Assembly: GCA_015143295.1 (NCBI GenBank)
Contig: CM026568.1
Coordinates: 36,588,441 to 36,652,440, forward strand
DNA length: 64,000 nt
Direction of reading: 5' to 3'
Origin: Tetracentron sinense
Taxonomy: Eukaryota; Streptophyta; Magnoliopsida; Trochodendrales; Trochodendraceae
Positions 10,181-22,500 of the stretch are shown piece after piece. The notes beneath the pieces were generated by a model. It did no database searches. It was not told the DNA's origin and was given only the letters and a program-made list of their open reading frames with translations. Position numbers and translations under genes: made by a program. Positions within the stretch are counted from its first letter, which is position 1. Each line of letters opens with the position of its first letter.

Positions 10181-10546
10181 CTCAAGCCTTACCTATCCAA
10201 CTCTATATTTAAGCTGACCATCTGGAGGAATTAACCCTGAATAACATTTACTTTCTGTGCACTGAATCCCCAGTGGGATTTCACCAAAAATGGACAAGCA
10301 TTATGGACACTATCCCGAGAGAATAAATGCAATCAACTTGAACCCAAATTTGGTGAACCGCATGAGATGTGGTGGGTCTGACTGCATGATCTGTTAGAAC
10401 AAAATAGTGTTATTATTATCATTTCAAATTTCCTTTTCTTCCTTGTTCCTGCTCAGAGACCTCACATGACTTGCTATAGAACAAAAATTCGAATATGAAG
10501 ATATTAACTTAGCTTACACCAATAAGGGGCATATAATCACTCACAT

Positions 10547-13500
10547 TCAATCGTCCACAGATACAGAAGAATGGGTTGGGTATCTCCGCAGCACATCAGC
10601 CAATGTGCTGTATCCGTCAGTAACCTCCTTGACTACTGAAGCTACCTTATCCACACTGACCCGAATCTGACCCTTGCTGTCCCTATCCCGGATTGTAACT
10701 GTCGACGTTGAATCAACAGTTATGGCAAACGGCACACCAAGTTCATCTGTTCTTGCATATCGTTTCCCTATCGATGTACCTATAAGAAAATATAGATAAG
10801 AGTTATTATTTTATTTTTTTAATTAAAAGCAGCCCAGTGTAAACAGGGGGATTTGGCAGACCCCTACCTGTTAATTTGATAGATTAAAGCTTACGAGCAA
10901 AGATCAAGGGAGATACGGTTAGTTATACATCCATCAATACACAGATGCACAAAGCATAGATAGCATAATAATACATAAGACTTGCATCCACTCTAGCATA
11001 AATATCGTGTATGCTCGAAACAAACATGCGTGTCCAAATGTACAAATATATAAGCATGCATGTACTAATGTATATTGTCAGGGGTGGAGCCAGGAAATTT
11101 TCATTGGGAAGGGGGGTAGCGGCAAAATACATGTATAAAAAAACTAATGGATTTAAGGGTATAGAACTTGGAGGTTTGGGGGCTTTAGCCCCCGAGAAAA
11201 AAAAAATTGGGGATAATTTTTATTTTGAGAATTTTTTTTCCCGGAAATGTCCTTAAGGTCACCACATGTCCCTATTGATACCCCTTAACTGTGGTTAAGA
11301 TTCACCCATCTATTATTGGTTTTTTTTAAAATATCAAAAAAAAATTCAAATCCTAGTTAAAATTCACTGACTCCCAAGGTTAAAAAAAATTTAATATTTT
11401 TTCTAAAAACCAAAGATAAGTAAGTGAACCCTAAGAGTGGGTGAATTTTAACCATAGTTAAGGGGTGTCAATAGGGACATGTGGCAATCTAAAGGGCATA
11501 TAGTGGACTGCATTGGGGACCCACTATATATATGACAAAAATATTAGGGGGCTAAAAAAATAAAAAATTTGAGGGGCCACTATATCATACTACAACAAGA
11601 AGAGAATACAAACCCCCCGGGGCTCCGCCCCTGTATGTAGTATATACATACACCCATTCATCCGTTCGTAGTACATGCATGAGCACGTACAATGCGCTAC
11701 ACATGACATGTACTAATGTATATAGTAGATACATACACCCATTCATAGTACATGCCTGAGCACGTACCATGCGCTACACATGACCGCACATTCTTTTGGT
11801 TGCATACCTGTTATGTCAATCTTATGTGAGATCCCAGCTGCAGTCAATGATTTGGAGATGAGTTTGGCAACTTTTTCGAACTGTTGGTCCTGAACCAGTG
11901 GGAAGACAGTGCATTTGATTGGCGCCACCAGAGGGGGAAAGCGAAACACATTTAACTGTTCATCCCCAGCTTTACTTGGCCTCGTGTAGAAGGAATGCTC
12001 AAAAAGACAGTAGATTATCCGTCCAATACCAAAAGATGGCTCGATCACTGACGGTGTAAAAACCCTCTGATGTTCCTTCTTCTTCTCTTTGGAAATTGTC
12101 ACCATGCTCTTCTTAATAGTGACGGTTTTCCCAAGAGTGCAGACATTGAACTCCACCTCTCCTTTGGATTCCAAAGTGGCTTTCATTTCCATAGCTTCTT
12201 TTTCACCCATGGCCTACACATACAGAAAATGAACATCAAGCCATGCACGCAGAAAATGCCGGCTATATATCATTTCTACAGTCATAGCCTTGCATGGAAA
12301 CTAATCTCTAGTTTACCTCCAAGGCTTCAACAACCATCTTTTGGTTACCCTTGAATGCAAGGCCAAGCTCCTTCTTCACTGGGGCTATAACCAATTTCTG
12401 AAATTATACACCGTGAAAAGTTGTGCAATCATATTTACAAAACTAAAATTGAAAATTACAAGTCTTATTGAGTAGCAGAATTACCTCCACTTCTCTTGGT
12501 TCTGAAAATTTTTCGTGTGCTACAAGGGGGACACCACTTTTGTCCTACTTTCAAGCAATATCCCAATTTCCATTAGTAATGCAGATTACATAGCAGATAA
12601 CTTGTTCATCTTGAGTCAAAACTCTCACTGTAATGCAGGGCATATCCTTCTCATAAGATCTTAGTTTTTTTTTTTATCGGTACACAGAGCAAATATATAT
12701 ATAGAAGGCAAAAGCAGGCAGTACAAAAAGGAGTTCACCAAGAAGTTAACTCTCAAAAGGAAAGCCTACAAAACTGAAAAGGAGAACAATAGCAGATAGA
12801 TACAATACTGAAACTAATGCCAACGATCTGACCCAAGAAGTTCACTCAAGACCCTGATATCATGGCGAACTAAACACTACTCAAGGATCAAAGAGTGAAT
12901 CCTAGAGCACAGACGAAGAGAAGAGGATGAGGTGTTCTCGAACACTCTCAAATTCCTCTTCTTCCATATAACCCAAGAAATTGCCTCTAGCAAGCACTGC
13001 ACTATCAAACCTCAACCATTGTCAAACCACGAGGCCTACACCAGCACGATAAAAAAAGTCTGGATGAAAAAAGAGAAAGCCTAATCCACTTCCAACAGGG
13101 ATTATAAAAAATAAAATAAAAATCTCAAACTTCAAAAGCAATCGGCCACTGTAAGAGCAAATGATTCACAGTTTCTTCCGCTCAAAAGTACATATGACAA
13201 CGATCACCCTCTTGTTCAGATTGTTCCCAGTAAGAATCTTATCGAGGACCGCAATCCAGAGGAAAAACAACACCTTAGACGGAACATTAGGGATCCATAC
13301 AGACTTGTAGGGAAATGGAGGAGTTGGGATCAAACCAAAAGATTGTAGGAGAGATCTAAATCGTCCTTAGTAGCCTCTAGACCAAACCCTAGAGTCCCTA
13401 ATCTGGGGGCACCGGAGGGGAACACTTGGAGCCATTAGAGAAACCGGATAAGATCCACAATCTCCCAATCGTTCAAATTTCGCCCAAACTACGAGCACCA

Positions 13501-16500
13501 CACTACCGCTTCGTTACGGATCTCGTAACATTGCTATACAAGGCTTCCTTATCAACTACTGACATGAACAAATTGCCAAACTTGTCGCTAATTTTGACTA
13601 GCCAACACCACAAATCCTTCCAAAATCAGACCTCACCGCTACCCACTTTGAACCTTATGAAAGGACTAACCAACTTAGCCACTATCATGATACCTTTCCA
13701 AAGACCCAACTCATGAAGACCTCGCACCTCCCTAGGCTCCCAACAAGAAGAAGCCCCATCTTTTGTTGCAATCACTCATCTCCAAAGGCTCTCTCTCGGC
13801 CCCTAACCTCCACACTCATTTCCCAAGAGGGGCTTGATTGATCTCAACCAAAGGTTCCAGATTCAAACCCCCTAGCTGAAAGGGACAACAAATGTGACTC
13901 CATGATACCAAATGATATTTGAATCTATTTTCTCAATCATTCCAGAAGAAGTCTCTCTGGATTGCTCCAAAGAGTAAACGATAGAGCGAGGAATCGACAA
14001 AGTTGACATAAAGTAAGTTGGGAGACTTCGAAGGGTGCTCTTAATGAGTTAGTTTCCCACCCTTCGATAATGCCTTAGATTTCCAACCTGCTAATCTGCT
14101 AGTGAATCTAGCAATCACAGAGGACCAAGCAAGCTTAGATTTAAACGGAGCTCCTAGAGGCAAACCTAAATATAAGGAGGGTAAGGACCCAATCATGCAT
14201 CCAAGGCATTCTGCAAGGTTCCCAATATTCGAAACTTCCCCAACCCTAATCAACTCGCTCTTGCCCAGATTGACATTTAAGTCCAACACTGCTTCAAAGA
14301 ATCTGAATAGACATCTAAGATAGACCACTTGGAGACACAAAGCATCACAAAACACCATGGTATCATCAGCGAATTGGAGATGTGAGATCTTAAGGTTTTC
14401 CTGGCCTATGGAAAAACCCCCAAAAACAACGCCGTTTACGCGAGATAACATTCGACTTAGTGCCTCGGCGAAAATGATGAATAAAAGGGGAGATAATGGA
14501 TCCCCTTGTCTTAAACCCCTTGAGATCCTGAAGTATCCCACCGGAGTCCCATTTAAAAGAATGGAAAAGGACACTAATGATATGCATGATCGTATCCATT
14601 TTCTCCACTTCAACCCAAATTCCATCCTACCCAACATGTATTCCAAGAACTCACAGTTCACATGGTCATACGCTTTTTCCATATCCAACTTACATAATAC
14701 TCCATGAATCTTTGATTTGATTCGTTCATCAATAAATTCGTTTGCAATAAATAAGAATATCGTCAGGCGAAAATCCTTCAGCTCTAGGGCCCCATTTCTC
14801 TTAGGAATCATGGCCACAAAGGTATTATTCAACACTTTATCAAACTTCCCGGAATTGTAAAATTCCTCCACAACTAGCATGAACTCACCGCCCACAATCT
14901 CCCAGCAAGCTCTAAAAAATTCTAAGGAGAAACCATCAGGACCCAAGGCCCTTCCCCAGCTAGGGCCCTCAATGCTCTAAAAACTTCGTCCTCATCAATT
15001 GGTCTTTCCAAATTATCTCTTTGCTCGACCGATATGGACTCAAACGGAAGACCGTCTAACTTCAGTCTCCAAGAGTGATTCTCACAATATAATTCCTTAT
15101 AATACGACACTACACTATCCTCAATCTCCTGTCTAGTGTCCAACCATCTCCCATCCACCGAAAGCCGAGAAATGGACTTGAATTTTCTACAAAAATTAAC
15201 TATTCTATGGAAGAATTTGGCGTTTTGGTCACCCTCCTTCAACCATATAGTACGAGCTTTTTTTTCCAACTAATCTCCTCTAAATTCAATACATAGGCTA
15301 ACTCTGCCTTCCACGATTCCAACCTCCTAACTTCTCTTATTGAAGGCACCTATTGTCTCCTACCAAATCCATTTCCTCAATGTTCCTTAAAAGTGCCACT
15401 TTTCTCACATAAACGCTACCGAATGCCTCCTTATTCCATTATTTAATGTACTCTTTAAGGGTTTTCAACCTAAGGCTGAACCTAGTACTAGCAGATCCCC
15501 AAACTGGTATAGAACTCCAAGCCCTAGATACCAACTCTTTGAAGCCCTCATCCTTCAACCACATGTTTTCAAAGCGAAATGGAGTTTAGACAACCCTAAA
15601 AACTCTCGAAAGCCAGCAAAATAAGGAAGTGGACTGAGGTGGTTCAGGTTAATGAGGATTGGACTATAATCAGGAACAACTGCTCCCACTTGGCCTCGAA
15701 CAGAAATCTGTCTAGCCAACTAGCCGAACACCCAGAGGGGTGGACCAAGTAAATTGTACCCCTTTTGTCGAGTAATCGATGAGTCCATTATTTGAGATGA
15801 AGTTTCATAAATCGAACATTTTGGAGGCAGATACATGCCCCCCCCCCCCCCCCCCCCCCTCTCTCATACGGGAACATGACACAATTAAAATCGCCACCTA
15901 AACACCATGGGACGTCCCATTTTGTGCTCATATCTCCTAGTTCCTGTCAAAAAGAACTATATTCTGATGACTCTGTCGGCCCATAGATCCTCGAAAATTT
16001 CCACCCTTCACTAACTGATTTGCACAAGACGAAGTGAGTAGGCCCCACATTCCGACTCCAGTACCTCCACCCTTTCATTGCCCCAAATCAAAAGGATACC
16101 GCCTGAGGCCCCTATAGAGGGAATAGATAACCAATCCGGGGTGCTGATACCCCAGGTGTCTTTAATGTGTTGATCTAAAATCTCTGCTAATTTCATTTCC
16201 TGGAGACACAAAATGCTTGGCCTTTTCATCTTAACAAGACAAGGAAGAGCCTCGCGTTTCGCCAAGGAGCCCATTCCTCTTATTATATTCCAGGATAACA
16301 TATTCAAGCTAGACATTGAAGACTGCGACGCCCCTTCCCCTTCCTAAGACTACTCGACTCCAAAACTCAACCTATCGTACGTGACGGAACACTCCAATCT
16401 CAGCTCCGCAGCTGAGTATTTTTCGTGCCTAAGAATAGGATTCGGCTTTGGGCTAGAACGCAACCCAACCCCCTTAACCTCAAGATTTTGGAATAGAGCC

Positions 16501-19500
16501 CTCAACTCGTTCTCCCATTCTTCGCAGGAAAGATCTAGGAGACAACCTAAACCCTCGAGTTTACTAAGAACCCACTCAGACACCCCGTCCGCCTCCATTG
16601 GCAACATCAGGCCTGAGCGTGACCCCAAAATCACCAAATCGGGATCTAGAGATAGGTCAAGAGGCACTAACTGAGATCTTCGGGTAACCTCAGAAAGATT
16701 AGAACCTTAGAACGATTAGAACTACTACAGTCTACAACTCTTGACCCAGCTCTTACCAGCAATTCCCCATCTTCCTGCAAAAACAATTTTCCTCTGGATT
16801 TAGGCTTAAAATAAGAATTGTCACTTAACAACTCTGAAAATCTCTTATCCTCGCCTTATTCCCAAATGTCTTGAGGATAACAAAAGAACAAGAAAGAGAA
16901 GGTAGCGACATACCTCTCATTGGAGAAAGTTGTGCACGAATTGGCTCTAAACACTTTCGAAACTCCTGGGAGAGATCCAATTGAATCTGGGGAAGTTGCT
17001 TACCCAGGTTGGAAGTAGAACTGCCCCTTGCCACGATCTCCCGACATTACTTTCTCAATACATACAATTGGGGAGGAATAACAAGAACCGATGGCTACCA
17101 ACTCATTGACAAAGCCATGTCTTGATCCTTCTACTATTGAAGACAATGCACTCCCCAGGAGATTGCTATAGAGCTCTGAAGTTGTACTCATGTAATTTTC
17201 CCAAACACCTCTCCTTCTACTAATTGCTTCAATCGGTCCTCACTTTTGGCTCAAAGTTTACACCTTAGAATCGCCCCAGTATAGGCTATAAACCAGATTC
17301 ACCCTGATTTTGATAGCAAGGCGCCCCTACCTGCCGGGAACCAAAATTGAAAAAGCGCCAATACAATTGTAAAGCTTGGGGGAAGGAGTGGATGCATCGC
17401 TCTTGAGACTTTTCCCCTTGATAGAGAAAATGTCATATGGTACCAATTCTAAAAACGAATCAGGCCTAGCAAGAGTAACAATGCCTGTATTAGCCCCCAA
17501 AAGCCCTCATGGCTTAACTTGAACTGGAGGAAGAAGCGTCTTCCATCGTCGACTCTTGCTCTGCCGAAGTAACCGACTCTGCCACATGCCCCTCTTCATG
17601 GCCTCTAATGAGTTGGTCAAAGCTGATCCCACACCTAGAGAACACCCACTGTCAGACCTGATCACTGAGTCCAAGCCACTTGTTGCCCACTTGGATGTAG
17701 CTAGAAGACGAGCACCGACTAACAGAGAAGGTGAACAACACATTTCAAGTTCAAAAGGATCATTCTCAAATCTTGCTAAGACTGGAACAGAGCCCTCACG
17801 GCCAGAAAACCTCTAGGGTTGACCCTTAGACACACATCTGCAACTTAGTTTAATTGGAGGACATGATGCAGACATAGGGAAATGCATCCCCTTTCGCATC
17901 ATCAATTCTTTGATAGAGAAGGGATCTTCATATCCAAAATCTTCTGGGTGCAAACCATTAGGGGGCTTAGGGCCATTGGGCTTGCCAGACCTACTCATAA
18001 CCAGCCCACCAGTGCCTTTTGGGCTCCTGATAGCTGGATCTAGCAACTTAGATGGGTTATAACATGTGGGAATTATCAAGCCTACTCTAATAAAGCCCTT
18101 ATTGAACATAAACTTGGGCCAGCCAACTGGATAACCAAAGCCCACGGCCCTTGGAGATGGAACTAAGCCCCTCTGGCGTCTTCTGTACTCCTCTGATAAA
18201 GGAATAGGGGTCTTCAGAAGACCATGTTCGTTTTCTTGCACAAGACGGTAAGCCTGCACCTCGAACCTCTGAGCTTGCTCTGAACCGAATGGACGAAGGA
18301 GGGAAGGACGATTTAGCACCTCCAACTCTCCGAGGCTTGAGCCAACCCCCCTTTTGAGCCAGGGAAAAGCACACTAGCATCGATCGGCGAGCTCTGCCTT
18401 TTCCAGCTTAGGTGATCTTTTTTTTTCCTTCTCTTGGATCTCCTTTGATTGTGTTTGAATTTCCATTTCTTTGGAAAGATTTGGGACGCGGAAGCAGGAG
18501 GGGGCACTTGCATTGTGCTCAAGTTTTGCCCCATTTAGGTAGTTTGGCCTACGGACCTTGAGGTGTGCTCTGTTCCAGACGAAATTCCATTTGCCACCTT
18601 CTCAAAACCCTCTACCCCTTTGTACGACTCATTGGTCAGTTGCAGGCCTCTCTAGGTCAAAAATCACTACTAATCGTTGCAAAATTTATGTGAGCGGAGT
18701 GGTCTCCACATAGCCCCAATTGGTCATCTTCAACCTTGCGATCTGCAAGCGCATCGAGTTTGACGGAGTTGAACCAATCATTTTCCAACACTTAAATTTT
18801 AACCGGGAAAAATATCCCTTGATCTGGGACACGGATCACTCTAGCAATTCCAGCCAAACTAACTTTCTTTATCTTGATGCTGGTTTCTCTCAAATAATTT
18901 TGGTTCAACATCGAGGGGTGAACCTCCACAGGCCTCACCGAGAAAAATATCCCTCGATCTGGGACATGGATCACTCTAGCAATTCCAGCCAAAATAACTT
19001 TCTTTATCTTGATCACGGCTTCTCCCATATAATTTTGGTTCAACGTCAAGAGGTGAACCTCCACCAAACCTCCATAGGCCTCACCAATACTAGAGAATGT
19101 TTCCATCCTCCACAAGTGAAAAGGGAGGCCCCTCAGACCCAGCCAGTAGCAAGAGAATAGACTATCATCTGATAACGCGTTTACTCTTGGCCACCATCGA
19201 ATCATTCGGATGACTCCTCCATCTTTTATTCCAAAGGGGCTGTTGTTGTACATCCAACTAGAAACTTTCATATTTCGAACCACAAGAACTCCTTTGTCTT
19301 TGTCCATCATTGCAAATGAGAGAATCCCTCAGCAGCGAGTATATTGTTCAGCACACCCCATAAGGCTTCTACACTCTGCCTGACATCCTCAAGAATGCAC
19401 AATACAGCTCTACACCAAATTCCATAATGGTTCGGAGTGTTAATCGGTTCCTGCTCCATGTGTAAAGGCTGAACTTGACATACTTGGGCATGCTTTGAGA

Positions 19501-22500
19501 CCTCCTGGCGCTATCGAAAACCGCCTCTGCTCCCTGAAGACCAGGCTTTGAGCTGGAAGGGGACACCGAGGCATGAATACCTTGAGCGCCTCTTGTACAG
19601 TTTTCCATCCCAAAAGTTCTTTCCCCGGGGGAAGAAAATTTGATGGCTCCCCAACTGGAAAAATACGCTGAGGGCAATGAACGATCCAAATCGGTTGCTC
19701 CGTCTTTAGGCTAGAACCAGGTTAGTCTTGGCATTTAACCTCTCAAAATAGTAAGGGCCTTGAGAATCTAAAACGAATTTGGCTGTGAAGCTCAGGAGCC
19801 ACCAGAAAGTTTCCTCTTCCACACATAACTCTGCCCTGTACCCTCTTCCCCTTTTAGTAATGTGGAAAGAAACACCTCTGCCTCCCACTTCTTCCTTGAT
19901 CTCATATGATTTAAATTCAATAACAAATAGTTTCCTTCGTGAAACCATTTGGAGGTAGGTCACCTGAACTTGCACAGAAACACCTACCTGAAATTCCTAC
20001 AATAAGGAGAGCCTAAGACACTCACACTAACCACTGAACTCCCATACAAGATAATCGCCTACATAAATTATCGAAAACCCACCACCGTATTCACTGGATA
20101 CAGCCACTAAGGATTTCAGCGAGTAATACAGCAGGTGACTACCTCATTCGGGTCCGATACAGAGATAGATGAACCCATGAGGAAACTCACTTGCAAGAGC
20201 AACCCTTTTGAGTCGCAGATTCAAGATCCCAGCCCAGAGTGGGCTGGGTATCAATCAGAAACTCGCAGGCTTTTCTGCGTCGGCCCACTCACCAGAATTC
20301 GCCTATGATGTTACATAATGTTAACTTCGACCACATTGGTCCAGTTTATGGATATCCACAAGCTGACTCCTTGTAACTTTTTGAATGGGTGAAAAAATGT
20401 CATGGTACAAATAAGCATCTCTTTTTATCAATGATGATGACAGTTCATACTCAAAAATAGGTTCTTTTGGTGTGTGTTATTTGTAGATAACATGGTAGTG
20501 GTTAACGAAACTAGAAAGGAGTGAATGCAAAACCAAAATTGTGGAAGGATACCCTCGAATTCAAGGATTTTAAAATAATCTGGACCAAGACAGAATATAT
20601 GAAATGCCGCTTTAGTGAGCATTCGAATAAGGGTGAGGAGATACTTAAGATTGATGAGTGACTGATGACAAAGAAATATCCCAAAGCTACCAATTCCGGT
20701 AACTTGGCTAAATATTCATAGAGATGGGGAGCATGAGATTGTCGCTCAGAGAATTAGAGCTGGGTGGTTAACCGTTAACATAGAGATGTGCTTTCAGAAG
20801 GTAATGTTACTGGCGCATTCCGATCAAACTAAAAGAAAATTTCTATAAGATAGCAAGAGGACAAGCTATGCTTTATAGAGCTGAATGTTGGGCAACGGTG
20901 ACAACAGAAAAGTAACATATTCATTGAATGTAAAGAGGGGTTGAATGTAAAGAGGGGTTGCGAGACAAATGAGTGTCAAAATTTTAGAAATAAAAGATCA
21001 TAAGTGTGCACATTCCAAAGAATTTGGGACTAATTGCAATAGCTGATAAAAATACGGAGAGTTGATTGAGATTTTTTGGACACGTTCAACCAAGACTACT
21101 GATGACATATGTCAGAATGAGTGTGTTGGTGCAAGTTGAATGTTCTAAAAGGAATAAGGGGAGGCCTAAAAGGTCGTGGGTAGAGAGAGTGAGAAAATGA
21201 TTTTACATACTTAAACCGAAGATAACTCTTAATAGACAAGAATATGGAACAAGATTTATGTCGCTGGCCCAATTAGTAGGGAGAAGGTTACTAACAAAGA
21301 AGAAGAAGGCAACGATGATAATGAGGATTATGATTATAATTATATATGACATTTACATTAGCATGCTCTATACACGAGTAGATAACATAAATGGAAACTA
21401 AAATTGAAATGCAAAGTATTTTCTAGATGACCAATGTGCCCTTAAAAACTGTATATCTCACAAATGAACTTACTTTTCAGTCAATCATATTTTCATTCCT
21501 AAGAAAAAGGAAACAGTAACAAAGATAATATGGCAGATGATGAGGATGTCCACCAGGGATGGATTAATTTCAGAAGCAAGTAACAAGGTGTTATCAAAGA
21601 AAAGTGACTTAAGCAACATTTGGACTTTTGCAAGATAAATGCTATACAAATTGTAGTACCTCTCCACACAAAAATTGATAAAAACTATTACCGTATGAGC
21701 ACGCAAATCGTATGCAGATCTATCTGCTATACCAACACACTCAATCCAGCCGTAAGAGCATTCAATCTCGGCGTCCCAACAGTCTGCAGCATAGTGGGCC
21801 ATCTCGTTTGCAAGGTGCTGCCGGAAACGTAAACGTTCTTTGTCAATACCGAGGCACGTTAAGAATAGATATACTCTCCCAATGAAGTATCCAAGTGTTT
21901 CGTTGTTGACAATTCCCTGACCAACAGTGAAGCACACAAAATATTGTCAGAGAACAAGAGAGAGATTTGAACAAAAACGGACAGGTTAAACTAGACTCAA
22001 TTCAAGCCAACCATTGAAACTGCTTCACTAAGTGGAATTCTCTTTGCTGATTGTCCAGATGTTTGTTCTTCCCTTGGGAACATCAAGAACTCCAACTTTG
22101 CAACTTCAGAATATTTTGGGTGAGCTTTATCATCGGGATCCACAAAATGCTCAATTTCTGCCAGCGTGAACTCACGGACTCTTAGAAGACCTTGCCGAGG
22201 AGATATCTAAAATTAAAGGAAATTATTGTCAAATTTTGAATGGGTTCATGGTAAATTTTGTAGAATATATGAGCATCAGGGAAGAACCTTAAACCAGAAA
22301 AAGGAAATGAAAGAAAATAAGAAAAGAACTAGACAAAGAGACCACCCTACTCCAAAAATCACAGCAGCCGTATGATTATAAGTTCATAATAATTGATAGA
22401 AGAAATTTTTTTTTTTTTTTTTTTTTTGGAGGTGGGGAAGATCAAAGTTCTTACAAGAGGGATGTTGGTTATCAAAGGAGCAAAAAGGATAGTCTAGGAT

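Larger units (their letters stand above)
12664..20000 (-). mobile_element. Decayed L1-type LINE in intron 5 of the synthetase
   Basis: On the minus strand, in 5' to 3' order, are ORF1 (about 19975-16350), endonuclease (from 16316), reverse transcriptase (15269-14041), a zf-RVT-like segment near 13200 (reading [10 protein letters not shown]) and a terminal poly(A), seen as 11 T at 12665-12675. This is the layout of plant L1 LINEs. Every frame is broken, and the reverse transcriptase has lost part of its fingers. It sits in the same orientation as the host gene. The 5' end is uncertain (19980-20330) and no target duplication could be matched. A run of 22 C lies at 15838-15859. Confidence 0.85.

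Noticed and set aside
15838-15859. 22-base run of C
   Set aside because: A simple homopolymer inside the decayed LINE; could be a sequencing artefact and carries no further signal.
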